NCBI GenBank assembly: GCA_035690865.1
Contig: DASSKE010000005.1
Span: 62,001 to 126,000, forward strand
Reading direction: 5' to 3'
Length of the DNA: 64,000 nt
DNA from: CAMLQK01 sp035690865
GTDB taxonomy: Bacteria > Patescibacteriota > Saccharimonadia > Saccharimonadales > UBA4665
In this document: positions 7,661-16,291 of the stretch, piece by piece
Position numbering within the stretch: position 1 is the stretch's first letter
Layout: the number at the start of each line of letters is the position of its first letter
Made by a program: the position numbers and the translations under genes
The notes under the pieces: model-generated
What the model was told of the DNA's origin: nothing
Seen by the model: only the letters and a program-made list of their open reading frames with translations
Database searches by the model: none

Positions 7661-7795
7661 GCATGTACTTGGAAGTGCTGCTTCATTTCAGAAAAGCTCT
7701 CCACAGTACCAAACCACTAAATAATTCATTGAGGAAGCAGTAGCATTGGCTTGTGTTTTGCCATTAGCTCCCTCTTGTTAATTAAAGGAGATATA

Positions 7796-8104
7796 ATGGC
7801 AAACAAGTTGTTTGTTGGCGGTCTGCCGTATTCTACGACCGATGACCAACTGCGCGAACTATTCGAGGCATTTGGTGCAGTCGATTCAGTGCAGATCATC
7901 TTTGACCGTGAACTTAATCGCTCAAAAGGCTTTGGTTTCGTAACCATGCAAGACGACCAGGATGCACAAGCCGCGATTGATGCTCTCGACGGCAAAGAAT
8001 ATGAGGGCCGACGGCTTTCTGTAAACGTTGCACGTCCACCAGAACGCCGACCTCGTAGCTTCGAAGGTAACAACAGTGGCAATGGTGGTGGCCGCCAGTA
8101 CTAA
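7796..8104 (+). CDS. RRM-domain RNA-binding protein (cold-shock type)
   Basis: 102 residues from the ATG at 7796, which is preceded by AAAGGAGATATA, the best Shine-Dalgarno in the region. A single RRM occupies residues ~1-80: RNP2 is 'KLFVGGLPY' and RNP1 'KGFGFVTM', both with the aromatic residues needed for RNA stacking. A short Arg/Gly/Asn-rich tail (…GNGGGRQY) follows, like cyanobacterial Rbp proteins induced by cold. It is convergent with a DEAD-box-family helicase gene and shares a terminator with it, suggesting a common role in RNA unfolding. The open frame upstream of 7796 has no ribosome site. Confidence 0.92.
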   Translation: MANKLFVGGLPYSTTDDQLRELFEAFGAVDSVQIIFDRELNRSKGFGFVTMQDDQDAQAAIDALDGKEYEGRRLSVNVARPPERRPRSFEGNNSGNGGGRQY

Positions 8105-8122
8105 GTAGCACGATAACTACTC

Positions 8123-8153
8123 AAAAGAGCACCTCATGTGAGGTGCTCTTTTT
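8123..8153. terminator. Bidirectional Rho-independent terminator
   Basis: A perfect 11-bp stem (AGAGCACCTCA/TGAGGTGCTCT) with a tiny loop is flanked by A4 on the left and T5 on the right. It can therefore terminate both the forward RRM gene and the converging helicase gene. Confidence 0.85.
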
Positions 8154-8168
8154 CTACGTATAGCCGCT

Positions 8169-9362
8169 TTATGACTGCACAAAAGTCAGTGCGTAGCCAA
8201 TGCGGCCGGCACGGCCGGCACGGCCGATACGGTGCACGTAGTCTTCGTACGACTGCGGCGTAGAATAGTTAATAACGTGTGTCACGTCTTGGACGTCAAT
8301 ACCACGAGCTGCAACATCGGTAGCCACTAAGATGCTGACATCACCCTTCGTAAAACGTCGCAGTGCTCGCTGACGCTGTCCCTGGGTTTTACCACCGTGA
8401 ATAGCATCAACGGCAAAACCACGGTCGTGCAGCGTTTGGCTTAAACGTTCAACACTCTTTTGCGTTTCGTCAAAGATGATCGCCTTGCTAACTTCTGTCT
8501 TGTTGAGAAGGTCGTGTAGTTTCTCTAAGCGGTCGCCGTTGCCCTGATAACGCACCACGTTTTGCTCAATGGTGTCGCTGGTGTCACCAGTTTTAACAGA
8601 GATAGTCTGTGGGTTGCGCAAGAAGCCGTTCATAAGCTCGCCTACTTTGCCATCGAGCGTTGCAGAAAAGAAGAATGACTGGCGTTCGTCGCTGACGCTG
8701 TCCAAAATGAAGCGAATGTCATTGATAAAGCCCATGTCGAGCATGCGGTCAACTTCGTCCAGCACGGCAATATTGAAGCGTGAAAGCTGCAAGGTTCCTC
8801 GTTCGAGGTGATCCTTAACGCGTCCTGGCGTACCAATAACGAGCTTAGGGTCCTGACGCAAGTCACGAAGCTGCTCGCCCATTGAAGAGCCACCGATAAG
8901 CAAAGCGCCATAAAAGCCTGCTTTGCGGCCAATAGCCCGGCATTCTTTTTCGATCTGTTGAGCTAGCTCACGAGTTGGCGCTAAAATAAGCGCGCGGCTA
9001 TCTTGCTCGGTGAGCAAACGGTGCAGCAACGGCACTGCAAAAGCAGTGGTTTTACCCGTACCGGTGTTGGCAATACCAACAATATCACCGCCCTGCAAGC
9101 CAAGCGGAATTGCCTGGTCCTGAATAGGAGTTGGTGCTATAAAGCCCATCTTTTGCAGGTTGCCGATAATGAGCGGGTGAGCCGGAAAATCGGAAAACTG
9201 GTGGGTTGGGACATACTGAACAGCCTCTACGACTTTGGCGGAACGCACAAAGCGAGAAGGGTCAATATAATCCTTTTTGAATGTTTTTTTACCACGCGGT
9301 CGCCTGTTAAAGGGCGCACGCTGGCTACGCCCGCGGGACGGACGGTATGTTCTGTCTGACAT
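8169..9362 (-). CDS. DEAD-box-family ATP-dependent RNA helicase (DEVD variant)
   Basis: 397 residues. Motifs run in order: Q motif 'FIAPTPIQDQAIP' (74-86), motif I 'ANTGTGKT' (98-105), Ia 'PTRELAQQ', motif II D-E-V-D (202-205, normally D-E-A-D), III 'SAT' (233-235), and VI 'HRIGRAGRAG' near the C-terminus. It is an ATP-dependent RNA unwindase for ribosome assembly or mRNA turnover. A basic N-terminal tail of ~35 residues replaces the usual C-terminal one; the protein ends soon after motif VI. A TTGACA-17-TACAAT promoter lies ~100 bp upstream, giving a long leader as in cold-shock helicases. Confidence 0.92.
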   Translation of the reverse strand: MSDRTYRPSRGRSQRAPFNRRPRGKKTFKKDYIDPSRFVRSAKVVEAVQYVPTHQFSDFPAHPLIIGNLQKMGFIAPTPIQDQAIPLGLQGGDIVGIANTGTGKTTAFAVPLLHRLLTEQDSRALILAPTRELAQQIEKECRAIGRKAGFYGALLIGGSSMGEQLRDLRQDPKLVIGTPGRVKDHLERGTLQLSRFNIAVLDEVDRMLDMGFINDIRFILDSVSDERQSFFFSATLDGKVGELMNGFLRNPQTISVKTGDTSDTIEQNVVRYQGNGDRLEKLHDLLNKTEVSKAIIFDETQKSVERLSQTLHDRGFAVDAIHGGKTQGQRQRALRRFTKGDVSILVATDVAARGIDVQDVTHVINYSTPQSYEDYVHRIGRAGRAGRIGYALTFVQS

Positions 9363-9463
9363 AAAGCAAACCTTATCTTGTAAGTTTCGGTATTGTTCTT
9401 GGCAATGACCGTTAGAGTAAGCAGAGACGAAGAGAACTCACGTTCATTGAAACAATTAAGTAT

Positions 9464-9492
9464 ATTGTAGTATGAATTGCGCGCGTTGTCAA
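9464..9492 (-). promoter_or_regulatory. Sigma-70 promoter of the helicase gene
   Basis: On the reverse strand TTGACA (9492-9487) is followed by a 17-bp spacer and TACAAT (9469-9464), a near-consensus promoter. The expected start near 9457 leaves a leader of about 95 nt before the ATG at 9362. The leader is long enough for a structured cold-shock-type 5' UTR, but no specific fold was worked out. Confidence 0.75.
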
Positions 9493-9629
9493 AACAAAAA
9501 TTATACTTTTTATAGCATATCTTCAGTTTAGCTCTGTACGAACTATCGTTATGGCAAAGCGGGGGGCACTGTGTTACTATGCAATTTGATTTTTTATTAC
9601 TTCTCTAAAGACAAGAAACTGGAGTGTAC

Positions 9630-10646
9630 ATGCCCCTTACATCACACGAGAATATTATTGGTTTTGGCGGGCCAACCCTAGACTACCACGTTCACGCATT
9701 GGCCGACCCAAACCTAGATCCTACGCACGAACCGGGTAAAAAACGAGACTTTACAGAGGCTGACTACCCCCGTTATGAGGCACTCCTCAGCAGACCAAAG
9801 AGCTATAGGACTCATCCTGGCGGTAATGTCACGGGTAACTTAACGTATTTGCAGGTACAAGGCCACGATACGGGCCTTTGCACTGTTCTTGGCACAGATC
9901 AAGAGGTAAGCGAAAGGATTCTTGACCACTGTAATTGGATGGGTATTGACACCAAATACGTATTGCGCGAAGAAGGATACGAGCCAGCAATAAGTATGGT
10001 CCAGCGGGGAATCGACGAGAATGGCGAACTTACTCCGCGCATGGTGCGCGGGCGGCCGCGCGGCCCCTTCCCTCTCGGGGTGTATCTTACCAATAAACAC
10101 ATCGAAGCTGCCCTTGAAGGCGCCGATTCTGTCGTTATTGCCTCCACCAAAAGCCCCGAACTTAACGAGCGTATCCTTTCGCTGGCGGGTGAGCGTAAAA
10201 AGTTCCTGAACTTTGGCAGCTCGGAACTGGGCGACCCTCTTTCGGCACAGACTACCGCCGAAGTGTTTAACCCGGATGTTGTTGCGCTTAACGACGACGA
10301 GCTGCGGGCGCTCTACCCAGACGAGCCTAATGCCAGCATAGAGAAACTTGGTGAACGGCTCAGCCGGCACGCTATATGGGTGCTTTGTACACAGGGCAAG
10401 AAAGGCCTGTTTTTGGCTCATAACGGCGACCTGGAACAAGCCTCGCTAGAATTTGCTCCTTGCGGCAAGATTGATGCAAGCAAGATCGTCAATGACCTTG
10501 GCGCTGGCGACCGGGCCATGGCTATTACCATAGATGCTTACCTTAAGGGCGTCGCGCCAGAAAAAGTACCACAGTTGGTTGCCGAAGGAACGCTAGATGT
10601 CCTACAGGTCGCCGGTGCCCACGAAGACCTCTACCCTAGCCGATAA
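9630..10646 (+). CDS. PfkB-family carbohydrate/nucleoside kinase
   Basis: 338 residues from the ATG at 9630 (GGAG 5 bp upstream). The N-terminal 'HPGGNVTGNLTYLQ' is the G-G-N substrate-binding signature, and the C-terminal 'NDLGAGDRAMAITIDAYL' is PfkB signature 2 with the catalytic Asp in G-A-G-D. It phosphorylates a sugar or nucleoside using ATP; which one cannot be told. The sequence between the signatures, 'RPRGPFPLGVYL', is unlike ribokinase and suggests a divergent subfamily. Its 3' end overlaps the convergent gene at 10631 by 16 bp. Confidence 0.82.
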   Translation: MPLTSHENIIGFGGPTLDYHVHALADPNLDPTHEPGKKRDFTEADYPRYEALLSRPKSYRTHPGGNVTGNLTYLQVQGHDTGLCTVLGTDQEVSERILDHCNWMGIDTKYVLREEGYEPAISMVQRGIDENGELTPRMVRGRPRGPFPLGVYLTNKHIEAALEGADSVVIASTKSPELNERILSLAGERKKFLNFGSSELGDPLSAQTTAEVFNPDVVALNDDELRALYPDEPNASIEKLGERLSRHAIWVLCTQGKKGLFLAHNGDLEQASLEFAPCGKIDASKIVNDLGAGDRAMAITIDAYLKGVAPEKVPQLVAEGTLDVLQVAGAHEDLYPSR

Positions 10647-11086
10647 TCACACGATTGACCGTGTCCTGGTTGCAACAGCGCAGCTGTAAAGTGTGATATC
10701 ACAGAGCCGCTCTGGGCGCCAAAGTTATCTATAACCTTCAGACACTCTGGGTTCTCAATAACCAATCCAGGATCCAGAAAGGTAATGCCGCGGCAGTCTT
10801 CGTAATTGTCTACCATGGTTCTATAAGGCAAAAATATATCATTCTCTACACGCATAGCGTACTGACGAACCGCCGATAAGGCACGTATAACCCGCACTAC
10901 ACCTCCCGTACAAGGTGCTTGTTCGCAAACAGCACTAATTTGAGGTCGGGCAGGCTTCCAGCTAACAACAGATGGCAGGACGAGCGAAAAAGGCGGATAC
11001 GCAAGGTCGTCATCAACAGCCTCGGCGATAGTACGGTCTGTAGGCATGTGGACTGATATATTTGGGTGAGAAAATCTTTCTTTCAT
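10631..11086 (-). CDS. Hypothetical protein
   Basis: 151 residues from the ATG at 11086, chosen because a TATACT -10 box lies 8 bp upstream (leaderless pattern seen widely here). Not recognised. It contains paired cysteines ('AVCEQAPCTGG') and a Cys-rich-looking middle but no known motif. It has no signal peptide and no membrane segment. It overlaps the 3' end of the PfkB gene by 16 bp, tail to tail, so the C-terminus is only moderately certain. Confidence 0.55.
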   Translation of the reverse strand: MKERFSHPNISVHMPTDRTIAEAVDDDLAYPPFSLVLPSVVSWKPARPQISAVCEQAPCTGGVVRVIRALSAVRQYAMRVENDIFLPYRTMVDNYEDCRGITFLDPGLVIENPECLKVIDNFGAQSGSVISHFTAALLQPGHGQSCDYRLG

Positions 11087-11114
11087 GTTCGCATAGTATA
11101 CGCTAAAGGTAATA

Positions 11115-12038
11115 CTAAAAGGAAGCTTTTGAGACCTGCACAACGGGCGGCGATGCGGCGCCTGGCGCCTGGTAGCGAACTACCTTAAAGCCGTACTGAT
11201 TAGACCATACCTCGTGCACTGGCTGCGTGACACCGAGCATTGTTCCAGCCTCTTTCTGGATACCCAATATTCGGAACTTAGTCAGATCAAGCTTGGGCCG
11301 AATGCCGCTGGGTAAATCGCATTCATTGGTGGCGGCATAGGTAATGCCCGCCTGTTCGAGCTCCTCTAGCATATGTTTTACAGGGGTGCCGTCTGGGCTT
11401 TCGTGCCCTTCTTCGTAACTTATCCAGCTGCTCCAGTCGCGGTCGGTGGCCACTAGCATCCGCCCATTATCGGCTAACTGGTTGTACCAATTACATAGTG
11501 CTGCAAGAGGGTTGTTGAAGTACTGCATACCCTCAATTGAGGTAATAATATCTGCGGGCTGCGGCAAGATAACCGATTCGGCGTTTGCCAGAATAAGATC
11601 CGGGGCTGCATGGGGTTGTGTCATGCCTGGGGCAAGCTCCTCAAGATAGTCGAGTTCTTCTTCGCTCAAGCCCTCAAGCCCATGGTTAAAAAGATCTACG
11701 TTGGTCATTGCTACGCGCGCGCCTACTTCGGGAGCTACACGCAGCTGCCGCATTGCCAGCGCCCGGCCTCCGCCCATGTCGGTCCAGCGCACTGGCTCAG
11801 CATCTTTGGCTCGAACCATATTCGTTATTAGCCCATCGAATGTAACATGCTTCACATCGCCCACAATAGGCCTAACAAAGTCAACTATTGCGTTCCCTTG
11901 CGACTCACGCAAGAACTGGCCAGGGAAAAGATAGCCGCTATATTCGCTTAATAATCGCACTTTACAGGTATCTGCCTGAACGCGGGCTTGTTCGGCAAGT
12001 AAAGTCTCGTGACTGGGCATCTCAAAACCAGCTTTCAT
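11115..12038 (-). CDS. Divergent methyltransferase-like protein
   Basis: 307 residues. 'PVRWTDMGGGRALAMRQL' looks like a degenerate SAM-binding motif I (D-x-G-G-G), 'VAMTNVDLFNHG' sits where motif II is expected, and 'PADIITSIEGMQYF' resembles motif IV/post-I of class I methyltransferases ('D-I-I-x-S'). 'WYNQLADNGRMLVATD' resembles motif VI. The protein therefore probably keeps a Rossmann methyltransferase fold, though activity is uncertain. It is the second of several such proteins in the window. Confidence 0.6.
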   Translation of the reverse strand: MKAGFEMPSHETLLAEQARVQADTCKVRLLSEYSGYLFPGQFLRESQGNAIVDFVRPIVGDVKHVTFDGLITNMVRAKDAEPVRWTDMGGGRALAMRQLRVAPEVGARVAMTNVDLFNHGLEGLSEEELDYLEELAPGMTQPHAAPDLILANAESVILPQPADIITSIEGMQYFNNPLAALCNWYNQLADNGRMLVATDRDWSSWISYEEGHESPDGTPVKHMLEELEQAGITYAATNECDLPSGIRPKLDLTKFRILGIQKEAGTMLGVTQPVHEVWSNQYGFKVVRYQAPGAASPPVVQVSKASF

Positions 12039-12073
12039 AACCTGATGGTTATAACATAATTACTGATTCTCGT

Positions 12074-12102
12074 CAAAAAAAGACGACCTTAAAAGCCGTC
12101 TG
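12074..12102 (-). terminator. Rho-independent terminator of tmRNA
   Basis: On the reverse strand AGACGGC-loop-GTCGTCT (7 bp with one G-U) is followed by TTTTTTT. It lies about 10 nt past the tmRNA CCA end. Confidence 0.8.
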
Positions 12103-12112
12103 AAAATACATG

Positions 12113-12529
12113 TGGTGGAGCTGGCGGGTACCGCCCCCGCGTCCGCTAGTTTATCTTGGTTAGTCTTCTACAGGCATAGTTTGTTTATGGTGGATCTTTG
12201 GCCATTTAGGCACAAAAACAAACAAATAGTCCAAACGGCCGCAGCTCTAAGGCTTAGCGTCACTGGCGAGCAACCAGCAACGAGCATCCAGAGAATATAA
12301 AACGCCGTTACGCTATCTGGCGTCGCGTAAAGGCATTGCTACCTATAATTAGGCAGCTGTGGCAAAAGCTTTTTGCTTGGGAGCAAAATTACTGCGAGAG
12401 AGCAAGTCCATCACAGTTGCTTTAGCCGTAGATACTGATTCTGCATCTAGAAATTGTTGTCTATAACGCTGACAAGCGACCTGCTGATCTAACCGATAAA
12501 GTCCAACGTCGAGCTTAAAATTCAGCCCC
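12113..12529 (-). ncRNA. ssrA: tmRNA with non-canonical T-loop
   Basis: The reverse-strand transcript starts GGGGCTG (12529-12523) and ends CAGCTCC-A-CCA (12123-12113), which pair as a 7-bp acceptor. The open frame ending at 12349 encodes the proteolysis tag, with C-terminal residues …KQKAFATAA before TAA. The T-arm is GCGGG-GGCGGTA-CCCGC: a perfect 5-bp stem, but the loop is GGCGGTA, not the universal TTCRANY. A strong terminator follows. tmRNA rescues ribosomes stalled on broken mRNA. The tag start (resume codon) is not fixed here; a GCT/GCA codon near 12420-12430 is likely. Confidence 0.9.
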
Positions 12530-12570
12530 ACATAGCTACAATTATACCACAAAAGCAAGCATAAGCAAAA

Positions 12571-13695
12571 CTACTGTTTTTGGTAAATTGCAAATGATGC
12601 CGACCGCTCCATAGGTTTGGTCAGATCATAACGCTGGCCAAGGGACGCACCCTCTCCCGCCATTAGAGGTGCCCCAAAAGCTTGCATAGCCGGATACGCC
12701 ATTTTGTCCATTCCAGCTTCGTCGCCCAGCGAAGTATCCGGGGCCTTAAGCACAAACAAGCCGCCTATACGCAATCGTTCGGCAGCGAGTTTAATGCCAG
12801 CTGTACACTCGGTAACGCCGGCAGTGTGCACTGCTGACATAAATGCCACGTCCAGCTCTTCGCCCTGCGGAAGCTGCTCAGCAGCCGCCGCCATTCCCTG
12901 CTCGTAATAATGCACCTTAGGTACAGAAAGCATATCTATGCTCACTCCCTTTGGAAGCGTTGCTGGCGGTGGAATACGCATGCGCTTTAAGTCATTCAAA
13001 GCCGCTTCTGTCAAAGCCACGTGGCAATCGTTCCAGCGGTGAACAAAATGAGCGCCTTTGCCGCCCGATACTAAGTGCACGTTCTCGCCTTCGAGCATCA
13101 TCTCTGAAATAAATGTGTGTCCGGTAAGTCCCGGGCCAAAATTAAGAACGTTACGCGGTGGCTCGGTGAGCGGAAAAAGCACCGGCTGTGACTTTGTCCG
13201 AACCACGATACGTCGCTCGGACTTACTCTTAACTTGGCTATACACCTGTGGAGCGCTTGGCATAGTGTCGGTCAACTCGCGCGCATCTTCACCGGGGGTC
13301 TTCGACATGCTAAACACATATCCTGCCGCAGCCAAGCTCAGCCGCCTAAAACGCTCGGCATCGTCGGGCTTATCACTCTGGTAAAGAGCGTCCACTTTTT
13401 GGGCTAAATCCCCGAGCTGAAAGTCTATTACGTTCTTATTGGATTGTTCGGCGGGCAAAGGGCGTCCCAGAAGATCCCAAGAATCATCATGCGTCCAGGC
13501 ATCCTTATCGTCCTCATGGGGCAAAAGCTGACATTCGCCTCCGCTCAGAACAGAAAGCGACCATGCTGCCAGGGTAAAAGGTGCTGCTGCATTGGCGGCG
13601 GCTTGTTCACGCGAGTTAAGGTCTAGCGTTTCGGTAAGCTGACGCACAAACATGCCAGATAAAATGGTATTGGGTATTTCTTGAAAATGAGTCAT
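12571..13695 (-). CDS. Divergent methyltransferase-like protein
   Basis: 374 residues. An N-terminal helical region (~1-190) precedes 'NVLNFGPGLTGHTF', which resembles SAM motif I (N-F-G-P-G). It is followed by 'VHLVSGGKGAHFV', 'LDVAFMSAVHTAGV' (motif IV-like) and 'AERLRIGGLFVLKAP' (motif VI-like). The fold is likely class I methyltransferase, with function unknown. A perfect TATAAT lies 8 bp upstream of the ATG. It sits between tmRNA and the MarR regulator on the same strand but has its own promoter. Confidence 0.6.
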   Translation of the reverse strand: MTHFQEIPNTILSGMFVRQLTETLDLNSREQAAANAAAPFTLAAWSLSVLSGGECQLLPHEDDKDAWTHDDSWDLLGRPLPAEQSNKNVIDFQLGDLAQKVDALYQSDKPDDAERFRRLSLAAAGYVFSMSKTPGEDARELTDTMPSAPQVYSQVKSKSERRIVVRTKSQPVLFPLTEPPRNVLNFGPGLTGHTFISEMMLEGENVHLVSGGKGAHFVHRWNDCHVALTEAALNDLKRMRIPPPATLPKGVSIDMLSVPKVHYYEQGMAAAAEQLPQGEELDVAFMSAVHTAGVTECTAGIKLAAERLRIGGLFVLKAPDTSLGDEAGMDKMAYPAMQAFGAPLMAGEGASLGQRYDLTKPMERSASFAIYQKQ

Positions 13696-13731
13696 CGCTC
13701 ATCATTATACTGGCTAGTCGGTGTAAATGAG

Positions 13732-14163
13732 CTATGCTTGCTGCAGAACCCAGCCGTACACCTTGGCTAAACCGTTGCTGAGTTGTTTGCGCTCACGTTC
13801 GCTCAGCTCGGCAAGCATCGGACGAACGTACTGATTTGCTGCCTCGCGGGAGGCCTCAAGCATGCGCAGCGCCATGGGCGTCAGTGCATGGAGCTTTTCG
13901 CGGCGATTCTTTGGATTACTCTGTGAGTAAATAAGATTACGTTCAAGAAGGATCTTGAATTGACGGCTCACGCTAGCCTCTGTTTGGCCGAGCAGAGCGG
14001 CAATTTGGCGCTGACGGAGCTGAGGGTTCCTTTCGAGTGCAGACAGAATGCGATATTGTGAAAGACCTAAGCCAACGCGCTCTTGCATTACCTGATCAAT
14101 TTGACGACTAAGCAATGCAGCGGTGTGTTGTAAAAGATTTTCCAGACTGTGTTCGATATTCAT
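13732..14163 (-). CDS. MarR-family transcriptional regulator
   Basis: 143 residues. The central winged helix-turn-helix, 'LRQRQIAALLGQTEASVSRQ', and the wing 'NPKNRREKLHALTPMALRML' are typical MarR. N- and C-terminal helices would form the dimer interface. It lies 27 bp downstream of rsmA on the same strand and probably shares its transcript. The ligand and target genes are unknown. Confidence 0.85.
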   Translation of the reverse strand: MNIEHSLENLLQHTAALLSRQIDQVMQERVGLGLSQYRILSALERNPQLRQRQIAALLGQTEASVSRQFKILLERNLIYSQSNPKNRREKLHALTPMALRMLEASREAANQYVRPMLAELSERERKQLSNGLAKVYGWVLQQA

Positions 14164-14190
14164 TGCTTACTCCCTGGGTATACAAGCATC

Positions 14191-14985
14191 TCAGGTTTTG
14201 GTCTGTTTGTAAATAGCGTAGATGGTGTGCCATTGTTGCAACGTTAAGGCCTGCGGACGCAAGCCAGAACTTATACCTGCCGCCTGCAATAACGCCTCTG
14301 TTTGGGCGCGCGAAATATGCAGCCCACCACTCAGTGAATTTAACAGCGTCTTGCGGCGCTGCGAGAACCCGGCCTTAACCACTCTAAAGAAAAGCTTCGT
14401 GTCAACATTCTCAAAAAGCGGCGTGGTGCGATAGGTAAGTTCCAAAATTTGCGAGTCTACTTTAGGCGGTGGCGTAAACAATTCGGCGGGTACGACTGGC
14501 CCCAAGTGCGTTTCGCAGTAATATTGCACACTAACACTCAGCAGCGACATGCTACCCGGCTCAGCGCACACCCGTTCGGCTACTTCTTTTTGAATTAATA
14601 GCGCTGCCTGCGAAAAATGACAAGGACTTTCGCATAGCACGCGCAAAAGCTGGCTCGTTAAATAATAGGGGATATTGGCCGCCACCTTATAGCCAGGGGG
14701 CAATTGCGACAAATCGAATTGCAGGATATCTTGCTGAACTACCTGAAGATTGTCGGCAGGCACCCGATGAGGCAAGTCGTGCGCCAAATCTTGGTCAAAC
14801 TCTACAGCCAGCACTTGTTTTGCTCGCTTTACCAAACGTTCGGTTAAGGCGCCTGGCCCTGGCCCCACTTCGAGCACAGTGTCATTAGGGCCAATAGAAG
14901 CGCCGGTGAGCATAGCTTCAAGGCTATCCTCGTCGTTGAGCCAGTGCTGGCCAAGTGCTTTTTTTGTGTGTGGAACGATGTCCAT
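14191..14985 (-). CDS. rsmA: 16S rRNA dimethyladenosine transferase RsmA (KsgA)
   Basis: 264 residues. The N-terminus 'KKALGQHWLNDEDSLEAM' is the KsgA/Dim1 signature. Motif I is 'VLEVGPGPGAL' (37-47) and the catalytic motif IV 'NIPYYL' (104-109, N-(I/L)-P-Y). The C-terminal 'FSQRRKTLLNSL' is also family-specific. It dimethylates the two adjacent adenines in helix 45 of 16S rRNA during 30S maturation. The ATG is 1 bp beyond the stop of the Rpf-like gene, so translation is coupled. Confidence 0.95.
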   Translation of the reverse strand: MDIVPHTKKALGQHWLNDEDSLEAMLTGASIGPNDTVLEVGPGPGALTERLVKRAKQVLAVEFDQDLAHDLPHRVPADNLQVVQQDILQFDLSQLPPGYKVAANIPYYLTSQLLRVLCESPCHFSQAALLIQKEVAERVCAEPGSMSLLSVSVQYYCETHLGPVVPAELFTPPPKVDSQILELTYRTTPLFENVDTKLFFRVVKAGFSQRRKTLLNSLSGGLHISRAQTEALLQAAGISSGLRPQALTLQQWHTIYAIYKQTKT

Positions 14986-14986
14986 A

Positions 14987-16234
14987 CTACCACCACCCGT
15001 TCGCTACTTTATGCTGGTACGCACCATACCAACCGCCATATCGCCCCTTGGCATATCCATCAAAGTAACGCATTTGACATACAGGGTCAGTGCGCCAGCT
15101 TGGGCAGGTTGCTGCCAGCTTAGAGCCAGGACAAGCTTGCCCCAATCCTGCACAACCCGCCGAGTTCACGGCACCAGGGTTCCAGTGTGATTCATGCTCA
15201 ATGACGTAATCTGCGTAGGTAAAGTCGCCGCGGGCAATACCTGCCGCCGCCATAACAGTGGTACGATCTTTGGCGATGTCTACATAGGTACCTTTAGCCA
15301 CGATCTGCTTGACCGGCTCCTGCGTGGTAACTTCTTGGATAACTCGCCTGCCAATCTCCTGACCGTTCTGTAGCTCAACTTCGTACGTAACAATCTTTTT
15401 GCCCGGTGCTCCTTGTTGACGAATGGCTGTTGTGCCAAAACTCAGAGTATTATCTTCGACCTCTTCAACGGGCATGTCAATTGGCTGTTCCTGGCTGACT
15501 ACTTGCTTGCCCTTGCGAATAACAAATACGGATGTTTGCGCTGTGAGCGGCGTATTTTTAGTAGGCTGCACGCTATCGCCTTCGCCTAGCGTTATATCTT
15601 TTTCTTTGAGCATATCGCCAACCGTCTTGGCATGCGTACGCAATGTAATTGATGTCCCGTACAGGTTCATGTGGATGGGAGTGGCTCGGTCAATAACGAC
15701 ACGCTGCGCGATAGAATTATCCTGCAAAAAGTTATAGGTTGGCAAAAGCTTTACGTTATCCTCCGGATAAACAGTTACGCCAGCTTGCTTGACGATACTG
15801 CGCGAGGTAGCAGCAGCACTATAGGTAAAGGTTTTGTGGTCACCATCAACAATGGTTACGGGGGTAGCACGATACACGTTTACCCTGAAGTTATCGCTGT
15901 CAATGGGCGTAGCCAAGCTCGGCTCAACAACATCACCTTTTTCGAGGGTGATGTTAAGGCGCCGGAGTAGATCTTTAACCGTTCGGGCTTGCGTAGGTAC
16001 GGTTTGTTGCTTGCCGTCATAACTAATAATGACGAGGTTGGAGTCGTTCGCTTTAAGCTTAAAGGTTGGCTCTCCGCCGCTAACAATTAAAAAAGCCGCC
16101 ACGCCTATAGCTAAAAGGCCGAAGAAAGTGGCAAAAGGTACCGAAAAGAAAGGTCGTCCAATTACATAGCGAACTTTTTGTACGTGTTGTTGTTGGGAAA
16201 CGCGCTTTGTAAACGCCTTAAATCTTTCGGGCAT
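14987..16234 (-). CDS. Rpf/YabE-like secreted protein: DUF348 repeats, G5, lysozyme-like C-terminus
   Basis: 415 residues. A membrane anchor (~residues 32-52, 'FATFFGLLAIGVAAFLIVS') is followed by two to three DUF348 repeats (each ending 'NVYRATPVTIVDGD'-like), a G5 domain ('IVTYEVELQNGQEIGRRVI'), and a C-terminal lysozyme/transglycosylase-like domain ('DYVIEHESHWNPGAVN', with catalytic-type Glu; 'YGGWYGAYQH'). This is the architecture of actinobacterial resuscitation-promoting factors and Bacillus YabE, which cleave peptidoglycan. The rpf-rsmA gene order is also conserved in Actinobacteria. It acts outside the membrane. Confidence 0.88.
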   Translation of the reverse strand: MPERFKAFTKRVSQQQHVQKVRYVIGRPFFSVPFATFFGLLAIGVAAFLIVSGGEPTFKLKANDSNLVIISYDGKQQTVPTQARTVKDLLRRLNITLEKGDVVEPSLATPIDSDNFRVNVYRATPVTIVDGDHKTFTYSAAATSRSIVKQAGVTVYPEDNVKLLPTYNFLQDNSIAQRVVIDRATPIHMNLYGTSITLRTHAKTVGDMLKEKDITLGEGDSVQPTKNTPLTAQTSVFVIRKGKQVVSQEQPIDMPVEEVEDNTLSFGTTAIRQQGAPGKKIVTYEVELQNGQEIGRRVIQEVTTQEPVKQIVAKGTYVDIAKDRTTVMAAAGIARGDFTYADYVIEHESHWNPGAVNSAGCAGLGQACPGSKLAATCPSWRTDPVCQMRYFDGYAKGRYGGWYGAYQHKVANGWW

Positions 16235-16291
16235 AGCCTATATAACAGTCCTACCTGCATGGTTTATTATAGCAAATCCTGCTACAACGCA

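Noticed and set aside
12112..12300. 62-codon forward open frame starting M-V-E-L-A-G-T-A-P-A
   Set aside because: This is the antisense of the tmRNA 3' end; V-E-x-A-G-x-x-P-A readings arise from tRNA/tmRNA acceptor and T-arm sequence and are not proteins.
12349..12558. 69-codon open frame on the reverse strand
   Set aside because: It is the tmRNA gene; its end is the proteolysis-tag reading frame, and its start lies upstream of the RNA 5' end.
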